NCBI RefSeq assembly: GCF_000686045.1
Contig: NZ_JMLV01000001.1
Span: 558,001-622,000 of the forward strand
DNA length: 64,000 nt
Reading direction: 5' to 3'
Origin: Fodinicurvata fenggangensis DSM 21160
GTDB taxonomy: Bacteria > Pseudomonadota > Alphaproteobacteria > Kiloniellales > DSM-21159
Made by a program: the position numbers and the translations under genes
Part shown: in pieces, positions 46,067 to 56,700 of the stretch
How the letters are laid out: every line of letters begins with the position of its first letter
Position numbering within the stretch: position 1 is the stretch's first letter
Notes under the pieces: model-generated
Databases searched by the model: none
Seen by the model: the letters and a program-made list of their open reading frames with translations, nothing else
What the model was told of the DNA's origin: nothing

Positions 46067-47128
46067 ATGTCAGAGCGTCAAAGACAAAATCCGGCTGCCT
46101 CCAACCCGGGCACGGATAACTTGGGACTTTCGGTGGGCGCCTACCCGCTTCTGAGGCCACGGAGGAACCGGACCGATGCCTGGGTGCGTGGCATGGTGGC
46201 TGAAACACGCTTGAGCGTTTCCGATCTGATCTGGCCCCTTTTCCTGCGAGAGGATGACAATCCAGAGGTCGCAATCACCTCGATGCCCGGTGTTTCAAGG
46301 CTTACAGTAGAAGAAGCCGTCCAGGCCGCCCGTCATGCAGCAAACCTCGGGATTCCAGCACTGGCCGTTTTTCCCTGCATTGGGGAGGATCGCAAGAATC
46401 CCGACTGCACGGAAGCTGTCAATCCTGACAACCTGGTTTGCCGTGCCGTTTCCGCAATCAAGAAGGCCGTCCCCCAGATCGGTATCATCTGTGACGTCGC
46501 CCTCGATCCCTTCAATGCCAACGGGCATGATGGGCTGGTTCACGACGGTCGCGTATTGAACGATGAAACCATTGCCATCCTTTGTCAGCAGGCGATTGTC
46601 CAGGCCCGTGCAGGCTGCGATATCATCGCACCGTCTGACATGATGGACGGCCGGGTCGGAGCTATTCGCTGCGCACTGGACCAGGCCGAACTTCAGGACG
46701 TGAAAATTTGTTCCTATGCCGCAAAATACGCCAGCGCCTTCTATGGGCCCTTCCGCGATGCCGTGGGGTCCGGTGGTAAACTGGTTGGCGACAAGCAAAC
46801 CTATCAGATGAACCCAGCGAACAGCGACGAAGCCCTGCGCGAAGTTGCAATGGACCTGTCGGAGGGCGCCGACATGGTCATGGTCAAGCCCGGGATGCCC
46901 TATCTGGATGTCCTGCAGCGCATCAAGGAACGCTTTGCCGTTCCGACCTTCGCCTACCAGGTCAGTGGGGAATACGCCATGATCCAGGCAGCAGCCTCAA
47001 ATGAGTGGCTGGATGGCGAGAAAGCCATCATGGAATCCCTGATCTGCTTCAAGCGATCCGGCGCTGATGCCATTTTCACCTATTTCGCACCCAAGGTTGC
47101 CGAGCGCCTGCAAAACAACGCGCTCTAG
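46067..47128 (+). CDS. hemB: Porphobilinogen synthase (delta-aminolevulinate dehydratase)
   Basis: A 353-residue enzyme joining two aminolevulinate molecules in haem synthesis. The Schiff-base Lys is in MVMVKPGMPYLD, the second Lys in SYAAKYASAFYGPFRDA. The metal-site region reads CDVALDPFNANGHDG, with Asp instead of the zinc-binding Cys cluster, so this is the non-zinc (Mg/K-dependent) type common in alphaproteobacteria. The ATG at 46067 has GGGAAGA upstream and is preferred to an earlier ATG. Its stop overlaps the end of the convergent hydrolase gene by 4 bp. Confidence 0.96.
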   Translation: MSERQRQNPAASNPGTDNLGLSVGAYPLLRPRRNRTDAWVRGMVAETRLSVSDLIWPLFLREDDNPEVAITSMPGVSRLTVEEAVQAARHAANLGIPALAVFPCIGEDRKNPDCTEAVNPDNLVCRAVSAIKKAVPQIGIICDVALDPFNANGHDGLVHDGRVLNDETIAILCQQAIVQARAGCDIIAPSDMMDGRVGAIRCALDQAELQDVKICSYAAKYASAFYGPFRDAVGSGGKLVGDKQTYQMNPANSDEALREVAMDLSEGADMVMVKPGMPYLDVLQRIKERFAVPTFAYQVSGEYAMIQAAASNEWLDGEKAIMESLICFKRSGADAIFTYFAPKVAERLQNNAL

Positions 47129-48126
47129 CCTGCTTTTGACATCCCACGCGCAAAGGTCGCCGTACAGCGATCATGCCATGGGATCTGGCTGCCCACTCCA
47201 TGGAATCCCACATGACCTCCCGAGTGCGGCATGACGAGACTCAAGGTCGAATTGCTTCGCCAGTCATACCCACGATAGATGCTACCGGGAATCCAAGGAT
47301 CATCCTGAGCATGCAAGACCAGGCAGGGAACGGCAACCTGGTCCAGGAAATTCAGGGCTGAATTCTGATTGTAATAGTCCCGAGCACCTGCAAAACCATT
47401 GCGAGGAGCCGTCAGGTATTCATCGAAATCCCACACCGAGTGCAGTTTCATAAGCCAGCGCCGATCCCGCACTTCATCTGGTTGAGCGCTGGCCATGACC
47501 TCCCGACGCATGCTGTTCATCAGATAGCTGTGATACACGCGGTTTCGTGGCCTCATGATCGCTTCCTGGGTGCGCAGCAGGTCAATCGGTGCGGATACGG
47601 AAACCGCGAAACGTATCGGGACTGGAGACTCTCCTTCGCCCAGGAACTTCAGAAGCATATTCGCACCCAGGGAGTATCCCACCAGGAAGACACCTCGCCG
47701 TTTTAGCGTGGGCCATTGTTGCCCGAGTTGACCCAGAACAGCACGCAGGTCCTGGGTTCGACCTGCATGGTAGGACTGCCGGCAAAGGGGTCCGGAAGGG
47801 CCAGCGCCGCGATGATTCAAGCGCAGCACATCCCGGCCTTCCTTCAACAGGGTCTGTGCCGTACAGCGCATATAAAGCGAATCCTCACTTCCCGTCAGTC
47901 CGTGCAGCAACAGGCCCAGTGGATGGGTTCCTGTTTTATCGGCCTGGTTCAATGTTCCAAGCAAACAGTCGCCATCCTCCTGTGGAAAGGTCAGACTGCT
48001 AGATGACCAGTGCCCAAGACGGACGACCGGCCGGACAATCATGTTGCGCAGGGTCTGCAAATCTCCACCAAGCCAGGGGGGACGCGGCTTGAACTCGGGC
48101 AAATTCATCATCTTCGTGAACAACAC
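47125..48126 (-). CDS. YheT-family alpha/beta hydrolase
   Basis: A 333-residue alpha/beta-fold hydrolase. The nucleophile elbow is GYSLGANMLLKFLGE, the acid is in HAQDDPWIP and the His in SGGHVGFHG. LLLHGLTGSEDSLYMRCTAQ and LNHRGAGPS complete the YheT pattern. Relatives are esterases of uncertain biological substrate. It is convergent with hemB and divergent from the MFS gene. Alternative starts at the next Met codons are possible. Confidence 0.85.
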   Translation of the reverse strand: MLFTKMMNLPEFKPRPPWLGGDLQTLRNMIVRPVVRLGHWSSSSLTFPQEDGDCLLGTLNQADKTGTHPLGLLLHGLTGSEDSLYMRCTAQTLLKEGRDVLRLNHRGAGPSGPLCRQSYHAGRTQDLRAVLGQLGQQWPTLKRRGVFLVGYSLGANMLLKFLGEGESPVPIRFAVSVSAPIDLLRTQEAIMRPRNRVYHSYLMNSMRREVMASAQPDEVRDRRWLMKLHSVWDFDEYLTAPRNGFAGARDYYNQNSALNFLDQVAVPCLVLHAQDDPWIPGSIYRGYDWRSNSTLSLVMPHSGGHVGFHGVGSQIPWHDRCTATFARGMSKAG

Positions 48127-48281
48127 TCACATATCCGATACAACGTCAAACGACCACTCGACAGGGAAGACCGCGTCTTGACCTACAGATCACAGAAATG
48201 CCGCTTCGCTTTCCCCACGGCGTTCTGGCAGATGCCTGTTACCGAACTCCGCCAAGAAACTCAGGTCCAGCGACCCATCTG

Positions 48282-49583
48282 ATGACAGCCGGCCCGGAAA
48301 TCCAGAGCAAGCGTTCAGCATCCCGCCCAGCCCAGTTCGCTTGGTGCCTGTTTGATTGGGCCAATCAAGGCTATCCAACAGTTATCGAGACATTTATATT
48401 TGCAACCTTCTTTACCCAGGCTGTGGCGGTCTCGCCGACCGAAGGCACCGCGCTTTGGGGTTACACACTGAGTGTAGCTGGCTTCCTGATCGTTATCCTG
48501 AGCCCGATCCTGGGCGCCATAAGTGACGAAGGCGGTCGCAGGAAACCATGGCTGCTGTTCTTTTCCTTATGTTGCGTAAGCGCTTGCGCTCTTCTCTGGT
48601 TCACGCGTCCAGACCCGTCTTGGGTCGTTTGGGCGCTGATCTTTTTCTGCATCAGCGCCACGACCTTTGAATTCACGCAGATTTTCTATAATGCCATGCT
48701 CTCCGATCTGGTGCCGATGCACCGTATCGGTCGCTTGTCAGGCTTTGGCTGGGCTGCCGGTTATACCGGAGGGCTGACGGTCCTGACCCTGATCCTGCTG
48801 CTTTTCGTGCAGCCCGAAACACCCTGGCTGGGACTGGACAAGGAAAGCGGCGAGCATGTGCGCATCTCGGCGCTTATCGTTGCCGGCTGGTGGATCCTCT
48901 TCAGCCTGCCCCTGTTCATGCTGGTGCCCGACCAGCCCTCCCGCCACCTGCCGCTTCGTCAGGCAGCCTTGCAGGGCGTGCGCACCCTTCTCCATACGCT
49001 GAGGAACATCCGTCATTATTCGAACGTGGCCCGCTTCCTGGTGGCCCGCATGATCTATAACGACGGCCTGAACACGCTGTTCGCCTTTGGTGCGATCTAT
49101 GCCGCTGGCACCTTCGGGATGCAGTTCGAGGAAATCCTGCTTTTCGGAATTGTTCTGAACATCTCTGCTGGTATCGGCGCGTTCGCTTTTGGGCTGATAG
49201 ACGAACGTCTCGGCAGCAAACGCATCATAATGCTCTCACTCGTCGCTCTCATCATCATCGGCATTCTTCTTATCCTGACAACCTCGGTCGCATTTTTCTG
49301 GGTTCTCGGTGTTGCCATTGGCTGCTTTTTTGGCCCCGTGCAGTCAGCCAGCAGAGCCCTTATGGCCCAGATTGCCCCGCCCGGGCTTGAAGCCCGCATG
49401 TTCGGTCTCTACTCGCTGTCAGGGAAAGCCATCGCTTTCGTTGGCCCTGCGGTCCTCGGGCTGGTAACCGATGTATTCGAGAGCCAGCGCGCAGGGATGG
49501 CAACAATTGCGGTCTTCTTCCTGATTGGTCTTGTCGTACTGGCCGGTGTAAGGGATCCACGCAGGGCCGCCTTGGAGAAGTGA
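48282..49583 (+). CDS. MFS transporter, UMF1 (Atg22-like) family
   Basis: A 433-residue membrane protein with about twelve hydrophobic segments. The N-terminal FAWCLFDWANQGYPTVIETFIF is the UMF1/Atg22 signature, and DEGGRRKPWLLFFSL is the usual loop between helices 2 and 3. The substrate is unknown; the yeast relative exports amino acids from the vacuole. The ATG at 48282 is preferred because upstream in-frame residues are not membrane-like, though no clear ribosome site is visible. Confidence 0.87.
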   Translation: MTAGPEIQSKRSASRPAQFAWCLFDWANQGYPTVIETFIFATFFTQAVAVSPTEGTALWGYTLSVAGFLIVILSPILGAISDEGGRRKPWLLFFSLCCVSACALLWFTRPDPSWVVWALIFFCISATTFEFTQIFYNAMLSDLVPMHRIGRLSGFGWAAGYTGGLTVLTLILLLFVQPETPWLGLDKESGEHVRISALIVAGWWILFSLPLFMLVPDQPSRHLPLRQAALQGVRTLLHTLRNIRHYSNVARFLVARMIYNDGLNTLFAFGAIYAAGTFGMQFEEILLFGIVLNISAGIGAFAFGLIDERLGSKRIIMLSLVALIIIGILLILTTSVAFFWVLGVAIGCFFGPVQSASRALMAQIAPPGLEARMFGLYSLSGKAIAFVGPAVLGLVTDVFESQRAGMATIAVFFLIGLVVLAGVRDPRRAALEK

Positions 49584-49652
49584 ATGCGAAACACCTGGCA
49601 TTTGTGACACACTGACAAGCAGCAGTCCTTAACCGATCGAGCAAACACCAGG

Positions 49653-51089
49653 ATGTCCCCCGCCAGATTCTTCACCCGCCCAATTCGCATCTGTTTTTCT
49701 ATTCTGCTTCTGGCTGCTGGAGTGAGCCTTACCTGGCTTGCCCCAACGTCACCGTCCGGTCAGGAACCCGAAGGTCACCAACCCAGGGTGCTCGTACTCA
49801 ACTATCAGGGACCTATCGGCCCAGCCAGTTCCGAGTACCTGTCCCAGGGCTTGACCAAGGCCCGGGAGCGCGATGCAGAGCTTATGGTCCTGCGCCTGGA
49901 TACACCGGGGGGCCTCGACGACAGCATGCGTCAGATGATCCAGGATATCCTGGCTTCCCCCGTACCTGTTGCAGTCTATGTTGCTCCGGGCGGAGCACGC
50001 GCCGCCAGCGCGGGAACCTACATACTCTATGCCGCGCACGTTGCAGCCATGGCACCGGGCACCAATCTTGGAGCGGCCACTCCAATCCGCATGGGCGGAT
50101 TGCCTCTTCCTCTCGGGGGCAATGATCCAGAGGAGAACTCGGATCAGGGAGCAGACGACCAGGATGCCGAGGATGACAGCTCATTTGAGGAACTGGATAC
50201 AGCCTCGACAAAGACCGTCGAGGATGCCGTTGCCTACATACGCGCGCTCGCTCGCCTGCGCGATCGCAATGCCGACTGGGCAGAGCGTGCCGTTCGGCAA
50301 TCGGCCAGCCTTTCGAACAGCGAGGCCCTGGAAGAAGACGTCATCGACTACGAGGCACGTTCACTGGAGAATTTACTGGACCAGCTAGACGGCATGTTCG
50401 TGGCCCTTCCGGACGATAGGCGCACGCGACTGACCACGTCGAATGCCAGGGTCGAGGAAATCAATCCCGATTGGCGTATTGAGCTGCTGGCGATCATAAC
50501 CAATCCGAATCTGACCCTGATTTTCCTGATGCTGGGCGTTTACGGGCTGATTTTTGAATTCATGAACCCCGGCATGTTCTTTCCCGGAATCGTGGGGGCC
50601 ATATGCCTGCTGCTAGGCCTATACTCCGTAGCTGTTCTGCCCGTAAACCTGACCGGTTTTGCCTTGTTGCTACTGGGGTTGGTACTGATGGTGGGTGAGG
50701 CCTTTGCTCCCTCCTTTGGCGTACTGGGCATTGGTGGTGTCGCTGCCTTTGTTCTGGGCGGCACACTGCTCTTTGATTCAAGCATGCCGGGATACGAGAT
50801 ATCTCCCTGGACCCTGGGAGCCTTGACCGTAATCAGCGTACTATTGCTGGTTATCGTACTCCGCATGGCGATCCGCTCCCATCGAAGGCCCGTCCAGACG
50901 GGTGCAGAAGAGATGATCGGACAACAGGCAGAGGTCCTGAAATGGTCTGGCGGAAAGGGGCAGATCTTCGTGCATGGAGAACGCTGGAAAGCCGTGGCCG
51001 ATGAGCAATTGAAGAAAGGCCAGACAGTCGAGGTTCTTGCTCTTGACGGCCTGACCGTACGGGTCAGGTCTGTTGAAAACGACAGGTAA
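49653..51089 (+). CDS. NfeD-family membrane-bound ClpP-like serine protease
   Basis: A 478-residue long-type NfeD. A signal/anchor helix is followed by a ClpP-class protease domain (VLRLDTPGGLDDSMRQMI; nucleophile Ser in GGARAASAGTYILY), then four membrane helices and a C-terminal OB-fold NfeD domain (GQQAEVLKWSGGKGQIFVHG). An acidic insertion of about 25 residues, rich in Asp and Glu, interrupts the protease domain before STKTVEDAVAYIR, which may carry the catalytic Lys. The slipin gene follows by 32 bp; such pairs work together in membrane-protein quality control. Confidence 0.92.
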   Translation: MSPARFFTRPIRICFSILLLAAGVSLTWLAPTSPSGQEPEGHQPRVLVLNYQGPIGPASSEYLSQGLTKARERDAELMVLRLDTPGGLDDSMRQMIQDILASPVPVAVYVAPGGARAASAGTYILYAAHVAAMAPGTNLGAATPIRMGGLPLPLGGNDPEENSDQGADDQDAEDDSSFEELDTASTKTVEDAVAYIRALARLRDRNADWAERAVRQSASLSNSEALEEDVIDYEARSLENLLDQLDGMFVALPDDRRTRLTTSNARVEEINPDWRIELLAIITNPNLTLIFLMLGVYGLIFEFMNPGMFFPGIVGAICLLLGLYSVAVLPVNLTGFALLLLGLVLMVGEAFAPSFGVLGIGGVAAFVLGGTLLFDSSMPGYEISPWTLGALTVISVLLLVIVLRMAIRSHRRPVQTGAEEMIGQQAEVLKWSGGKGQIFVHGERWKAVADEQLKKGQTVEVLALDGLTVRVRSVENDR

Positions 51090-51121
51090 CGCCATTCCCG
51101 ATGGCTTAGGAGTGCTGTCCA

Positions 51122-51910
51122 ATGTTTATCGATATCATTATCTATCCGGTTATCGTCGTACTTCTTCTGGTTTTGCTGGTTGCGTCCCTGCGCATCCTGC
51201 GGGAATACGATCGTGCGGTTGTCTTTACGCTTGGCCGCTTCACCGGGGTCAAGGGGCCTGGACTGATCATCCTGATCCCCTTCATCCAGCAAATGGTGCG
51301 TGTGGATACGAGAACCCTGGTTCTGGATGTTCCCAGCCAGGACGTCATTTCACAGGACAATGTTTCCGTACAAGTGAATGCAGTCATCTACTTCCGTGTC
51401 GTCGATGCCTCGAAATCCGTGATCCAGGTGGAAAACTACATGCAGGCGACAAGCCAGATTGCACAGACCACCCTGCGCTCCGTCCTGGGCAAGCACGATT
51501 TGGACGAAATGCTTTCCGAACGCGACAAGCTGAACAACGATATTCAGGAAATTCTGGATAATCAGACGGATTCCTGGGGTATCAAGATTGCCAACGTCGA
51601 GATCAAGCATGTCGATATCGATGAAAGCATGGTGCGGGCCATAGCAAAGCAGGCGGAAGCCGAACGTGTTCGCCGGGCCAAGATCATAAATGCGGAAGGC
51701 GAGCAGCAAGCCTCGCAGAAGCTTGTTGAAGCAGCGGAAATTCTGAGCAGCATCCCAGAGGCGATGCAGTTGCGCTATCTTTCAACCCTGCAAGACATAG
51801 CTGGAGAGAACAGCTCTACAATTGTCTTCCCCTTCCCCATCGACATGGCCTCGACGCTGCAATCCTTCCTGAAGGAAGGACAGTTGCGTACCACCAGTTC
51901 CATTAGTTGA
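51122..51910 (+). CDS. Slipin (stomatin-like SPFH protein)
   Basis: A 262-residue SPFH/band 7 protein. An N-terminal membrane hairpin ([19 protein letters not shown]) precedes [21 protein letters not shown], the SPFH core with [19 protein letters not shown], and a C-terminal coiled coil ([20 protein letters not shown]). It is the expected partner and substrate class of the upstream NfeD protease. The ribosome site is AGGAGTGCTGTCC before ATG. Confidence 0.94.
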   Translation: MFIDIIIYPVIVVLLLVLLVASLRILREYDRAVVFTLGRFTGVKGPGLIILIPFIQQMVRVDTRTLVLDVPSQDVISQDNVSVQVNAVIYFRVVDASKSVIQVENYMQATSQIAQTTLRSVLGKHDLDEMLSERDKLNNDIQEILDNQTDSWGIKIANVEIKHVDIDESMVRAIAKQAEAERVRRAKIINAEGEQQASQKLVEAAEILSSIPEAMQLRYLSTLQDIAGENSSTIVFPFPIDMASTLQSFLKEGQLRTTSSIS

Positions 51911-51951
51911 GTTTGTGAAGGAAGACATTAAGACTGCAGATTTCCAGTGGT

Positions 51952-51991
51952 GATGTATATATCAATCTGATATATGCATCCTAGCTAGGAT
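51952..51991 (+). promoter_or_regulatory. Palindromic operator upstream of the PadR-RND operon
   Basis: Two overlapping palindromes lie 13-52 bp before the padR-like start. GATGTATATATCA (51952-51964) and TGATATATGCATC (51968-51980) form a 13-bp inverted repeat with one mismatch; ATCCTAGCTAGGAT (51978-51991) is a perfect 14-bp palindrome. Autoregulation by the PadR protein is likely. Confidence 0.6.
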
Positions 51992-52003
51992 TGATCTGTA
52001 GTA

Positions 52004-52591
52004 ATGGACACACGCACGCTTTGCTTGGCAATCCTTCAAAAGGGGGCAGCCAGCGGATACGAGATCAAGAAGAAGCTGGAAGAAATGCCCTATCGCATCT
52101 TCCAGGAGGTTGGGTTTGGCTCAATCTACCCGGCCCTGAACCGCTTGCTGGAAGCCGGACATGTCACCGTACAGGCCCAAGCCCAACGGAAACGGCCTGA
52201 CAAGAAGGTTTACGCCATAACCGCAAACGGCCGGCAGGAACTCGAGGGATCACTGTTACATCCTCCTGCACAGGACCGTTTCCGGTCGGATTTCCTGTTT
52301 GTCTTGTTCCATTCCGAACTTCTGGCGCATGAAGAACTTGCCGACCTGTTCGACACACGCATCACCGAACTGAAAAGCACGATCGATCAGATGCATGCAT
52401 GCGACCTTTCTGGAGCCTCCCCTGGTGCACGTTTCGTGCATGGATATGGGCTGACCTATTACGAGAATGCGCTCGACTACCTCTGCACTCACAGAGAATG
52501 GCTGCTCGACGAGACAGAGGCCCGAAGGCAGACGACATCTGCTACGTGGTGTCCCGAAGTTTCCTCTACGGTGCCTGGAGGTGACAGATGA
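52004..52591 (+). CDS. PadR-family transcriptional regulator
   Basis: A 195-residue regulator. Residues 1-85 form the winged helix (TLCLAILQKGAASGYEIKKK, then FGSIYPALNRLLEAGHV and the wing RPDKKVYAITANGRQEL). The C-terminal half is helical, as in long PadR proteins (Vir_act_alpha_C type). It heads an operon with an RND pump; its stop overlaps the next start as ATGA (52588-52591). It probably represses the pump and is released by a pump substrate (inference). Confidence 0.92.
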   Translation: MDTRTLCLAILQKGAASGYEIKKKLEEMPYRIFQEVGFGSIYPALNRLLEAGHVTVQAQAQRKRPDKKVYAITANGRQELEGSLLHPPAQDRFRSDFLFVLFHSELLAHEELADLFDTRITELKSTIDQMHACDLSGASPGARFVHGYGLTYYENALDYLCTHREWLLDETEARRQTTSATWCPEVSSTVPGGDR

Positions 52592-53700
52592 ATCGCTCCT
52601 ATCTGCTGGCAGCAGGCATAGCGCTCGCTGCTGCAACCTGGATCGCAGTTGGCACCATCCTCCAGGGGACGGAAGAGCGCGAGCCCGAAAAGGAAGCGGC
52701 AGCGATCAGCCAGTCCACAGAGGTGCAGCGGGTTCAGGTACGCACGCAAATGGCTCGTCCCTATGTGGAAGAAGTCCGCACAACCGGGCACAGTGAAGCG
52801 AACCGCACTGTCAACCTGAGAGTAGAGCAGTCCGGACCGGTCGAAGACCTGCCGGTTTCAAAAGGGAATCTTGTAGAGGAAGGCGAGACCATTCTGCGCA
52901 TAGCGGAGCAAGATCTTGGCGCTTCCCTGACCGAAGCCCGCGCAAGGGCAGCCCAGAGGCGTATGGAGTATCAAGCCTCGGAGAGTCTCAAGAACCAGGG
53001 CTTTCGGGCAGAAACACAATTTGCTGAAGCACGCGCCGCCTACGACCAGGCACTCGCAGCGGAAAGGCGCGCGGAAATCCAGATCGAACAGTTGACCCTG
53101 GAGGCGCCCTTCGATGGCGTCCTGGAAACACGAGATGTTGAACAGGGCGACTACGTTGACCTGGGCCAGGAGGTTGCGCAGGTCATCGACCTGGACCCGG
53201 TCATTATCGTCGCCATGCTGAATGAACAGCAACGCCCGGGGCTCCTGACCGGCGGTCCCGGGACAGCCCGCTTACCGGATGGACGGGAACTTGACGGACG
53301 AATTCGCTACCTTGCCTCGTCAGCAAACCAGGATACGCGCAGCTTCCGAGTGGAGCTTGAGGTCGAGAATCCCGAGCACAGTATTCCCGCCGGCATTACC
53401 GCTGAACTTTTCCTGCCGCGTCGGACCGTGAATGCACACAGAATTTCTCCTGCCATCCTGACCCTGACAGACGAAGGCCTGCTCGGCGTTCGCGCTGTCG
53501 AGGATGGGAAGGTCGTCTTCCACGAAGTCGAAATTGCTCAACAGGACAGTGATGGAGCATGGATCACGGGCCTTCCTGAAGAGGTGACCTTGATCACTGT
53601 AGGGCAGGAATTCGTGCGCGACGGGCAGGAGGTGATTCCTGTACCGGAAGAGGATCCGGCCACTTCCAGCACAAACGCACCAGACGAGCCGCGTACGTGA
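52588..53700 (+). CDS. RND efflux periplasmic adaptor (membrane fusion protein)
   Basis: A 370-residue adaptor with one N-terminal hydrophobic segment (LLAAGIALAAATWIAVGTIL). Family blocks are the split lipoyl domain (VEDLPVSKGNLVEEGETILRI and EAPFDGVLETRDVEQGDYVD), a helical hairpin between them, and the beta-barrel and membrane-proximal domains. It bridges the inner-membrane RND pump and an outer-membrane channel, which is not encoded here. It overlaps both neighbours by 4 bp, implying translational coupling. Confidence 0.92.
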   Translation: MNRSYLLAAGIALAAATWIAVGTILQGTEEREPEKEAAAISQSTEVQRVQVRTQMARPYVEEVRTTGHSEANRTVNLRVEQSGPVEDLPVSKGNLVEEGETILRIAEQDLGASLTEARARAAQRRMEYQASESLKNQGFRAETQFAEARAAYDQALAAERRAEIQIEQLTLEAPFDGVLETRDVEQGDYVDLGQEVAQVIDLDPVIIVAMLNEQQRPGLLTGGPGTARLPDGRELDGRIRYLASSANQDTRSFRVELEVENPEHSIPAGITAELFLPRRTVNAHRISPAILTLTDEGLLGVRAVEDGKVVFHEVEIAQQDSDGAWITGLPEEVTLITVGQEFVRDGQEVIPVPEEDPATSSTNAPDEPRT

Positions 53701-56700
53701 AAAGCCTGATCCATGCAGCACTGACGCATAGCCGCACGGTGGTGGCAACCCTGCTGCTGTTGCTGCTTGCAGGCTTTTACACCTATGTCACCATCCCCAA
53801 GGAAGCCGAGCCGGACGTCAATATCCCAATAATCTATGTGTCCCTGGCTCAGACGGGCATTTCACCAGAAGACGCAGAGCGCCTTCTGGTCAAGCCCATG
53901 GAGCAGGAACTGTCGTCCGTGGAAGGCGTCAAGGAGATGCGTTCCACTGCCTTCCTGGGAGGGGGCTTTGTCCTTCTGGAATTCGAGGCCGGGTTCAATA
54001 TTGACGAGGCCATGGCAGATGTCCGCGAACAGAGTGATATCGCGCAGGCGGAGTTGCCAGCAGATGCCGAGGAACCGCGTGTATCCGAGGTCAACCTCAG
54101 TCTGTTTCCAATCCTGGTCGTCACACTTTCCGGTGATGTCCAGGAACGCACGCTCCTGACCATTGCCCGGCGCCTGCAGGATAACCTGGAAAGCCTGCCG
54201 AACGTACTGGAAGCCAATATAGGCGGCGACCGGGAAGAACTGATCGAGCTGCTCGTCGATCCATCGATGATCGACAGCTATGCCCTGGATGCGCAACAGG
54301 TGCTGCAATCCGTCGACCGTTCCAATCGGGTTGTAGCCGCCGGCGAGATTGACACGGGAGCCGGTCGCTTCCCCATCAAGGTTCCGGGGTTATTCGAGTC
54401 CAATCAGGACATCCTGAACATGCCGGTCAAGACCAGCGGTGATTCCGTTGTGACCTTTGGAGACATCGGCACCCTGCGCCCGACCTTCGTGGATCCCAGC
54501 GACATCGTTCGGGTCAATGGCAAACCGGCACTGGCCATCGAGATATCGAAACGAACTGGCACCAACATCATCGAAACCATCGAGCAGGCTAAAGCGGTCG
54601 TGGAAGCCAGCCGAGGGGCCTGGCCCGAGGAGATTCAGGTCAACTACAACCAAGATAAATCGACCGATATCCGTACCATGCTTTCCGACCTGCAGAACAA
54701 CGTGCTGACGGCTGTTCTACTTGTGATGATCGTGATTGTCGCTGCCATGGGAATGCGTTCGGCAGGCCTTGTCGGCGTTGCGATTCCCGGATCCTTCCTG
54801 ACCGGCATGCTTGTCCTGGGCATGCTGGGATTCACCGTCAACATCGTCGTCCTCTTCAGCCTGATCCTGGCCGTGGGCATGCTGGTGGATGGTGCAATCG
54901 TGGTCACGGAGTATGCCGACCGGAAAATGGTGGAAGGCCTCCCCAGGGAAGAGGCCTATGGTCTGGCGAGCAATCGCATGGCCTGGCCCATCATAGCCTC
55001 GACCGCCACGACACTCAGCGCCTTCCTTCCCTTGATCTTCTGGCCGGGGACTGTCGGCGAGTTCATGAAGTACCTTCCCATCACCTTGCTGGCGACGCTG
55101 ACGGCTTCGCTGATGATGGCATTGATCTTCATCCCCGTCCTGGGGGCACGTTTTGGCAAACCCGGTCAGGCTGTATCCACCCGAAAGATGCGCGCGCTTT
55201 CTTCCGGAAACAGGGCACAGTTGCAGCAGCTCGGGGGACCTACGGGTCACTATGTGAACTTCCTGCGGAAAGCCCTTGCCCATCCGGGCAAGATCATTCT
55301 GGCCGCAGTCGTCGTGCTTATCTTCGCGCAGGGAAGCTATGCTGTCTTCGGCAAGGGGGTCGAGTTCTTCCCTGAAGTCGAGCCGGAGAATCTGTCTGTC
55401 TGGGTCCACGGCCGTGGCAACATGTCGATACAGGAGCGCGACGAACAGGTCGCAGGCGTGGAACAGGAGATTCTGGAGCTGGCCCAGGAGAAGGGCGAAT
55501 TCCATTCGATCTATACACAGACACTGACCACGGCCGGGCAACAGGACGACTCAGAACCCGAAGACCTTATTGGGCGTATCCAGCTTGAGTTTGTCGACTG
55601 GTTTGCTAGGCGCAGCGCTGACGCGATCATTTCGGATCTGCGTACGAGGACAGCAGACCTTCCGGGCATCTCGGTCGAGTTCCGCAAACAGGAAGCCGGT
55701 CCGCCAGTCGGCAAACCGATACAAATTCGTGTTTCTTCAACTGATCCCGGACGGATTGAGCCCGTTGTCGATCGAATACTGACGGCGATGGAGGATATTG
55801 GCGGTTTCGTGGATCTCGAGGATGGAAAGCCCCTGCCCGGGATCGAATGGGAAATGACGGTAGACCGTGCGCAGGCGGCAAAGTTCGGCGCGGACGTCAC
55901 CTTGATTGGATCCTACGTTCAAATGGCCACCAAGGGCTTGGAGATCGGAACGTACCGAACCGATGAAAGCGACGAGGAAATCGATATCGTCGTCCGCTAC
56001 CCGCGTGAAAGGCGCAATGTCTCGCAACTCAACAACATCCGTGTTGAAACGGATGCAGGCTTGATCCCGGTCAGCAATTTTGTGGAGTTGCAACCTTCTC
56101 AAAAGGTATCTCAGCTAAGGCGCGTCGAGGGGAACCGGACCATGACCATCCGCAGTGATGTCGAGCCCGGCATCCTGCCGGACGACAAGGTTCAGGAGAT
56201 CCGGGAATGGCTGGAAACAGCAGATATAGACCCGGCTGTAAGTATCTCCTTTACGGGAGAGGACGAAGAACAGAGAGAGGCTCAGAACTTTCTGGTCAAG
56301 GCCTTCATGATCGCGCTGTTCCTCATGGCCATTATACTGGTCACGCAGTTCAACTCCTTCTACAGCGCCTTCCTCATCCTGTCCGCCGTCGTACTCTCGA
56401 CGATAGGTGTGATGCTGGGACTCCTGGTCACGGGCCAGCCATTCGGCGTTGTGATGAGCGGTATAGGAGTCATCGCCCTGGCCGGTATCGTCGTGAACAA
56501 CAACATCATCCTCATCGATACCTTTGACCGCATCAAACTGGAGGCCGCAACACCTCTTGATGCCATCCTGAGAACCTGTGCCCAGCGCTTCAGGCCGGTC
56601 ATGCTAACGACAATCACGACCATCCTGGGCCTGCTTCCGATGGTTTTTGCCGCCAACATAGACCTGCTGGAGGGCACAGCCAGTCTGGGGGCACCTTCCT

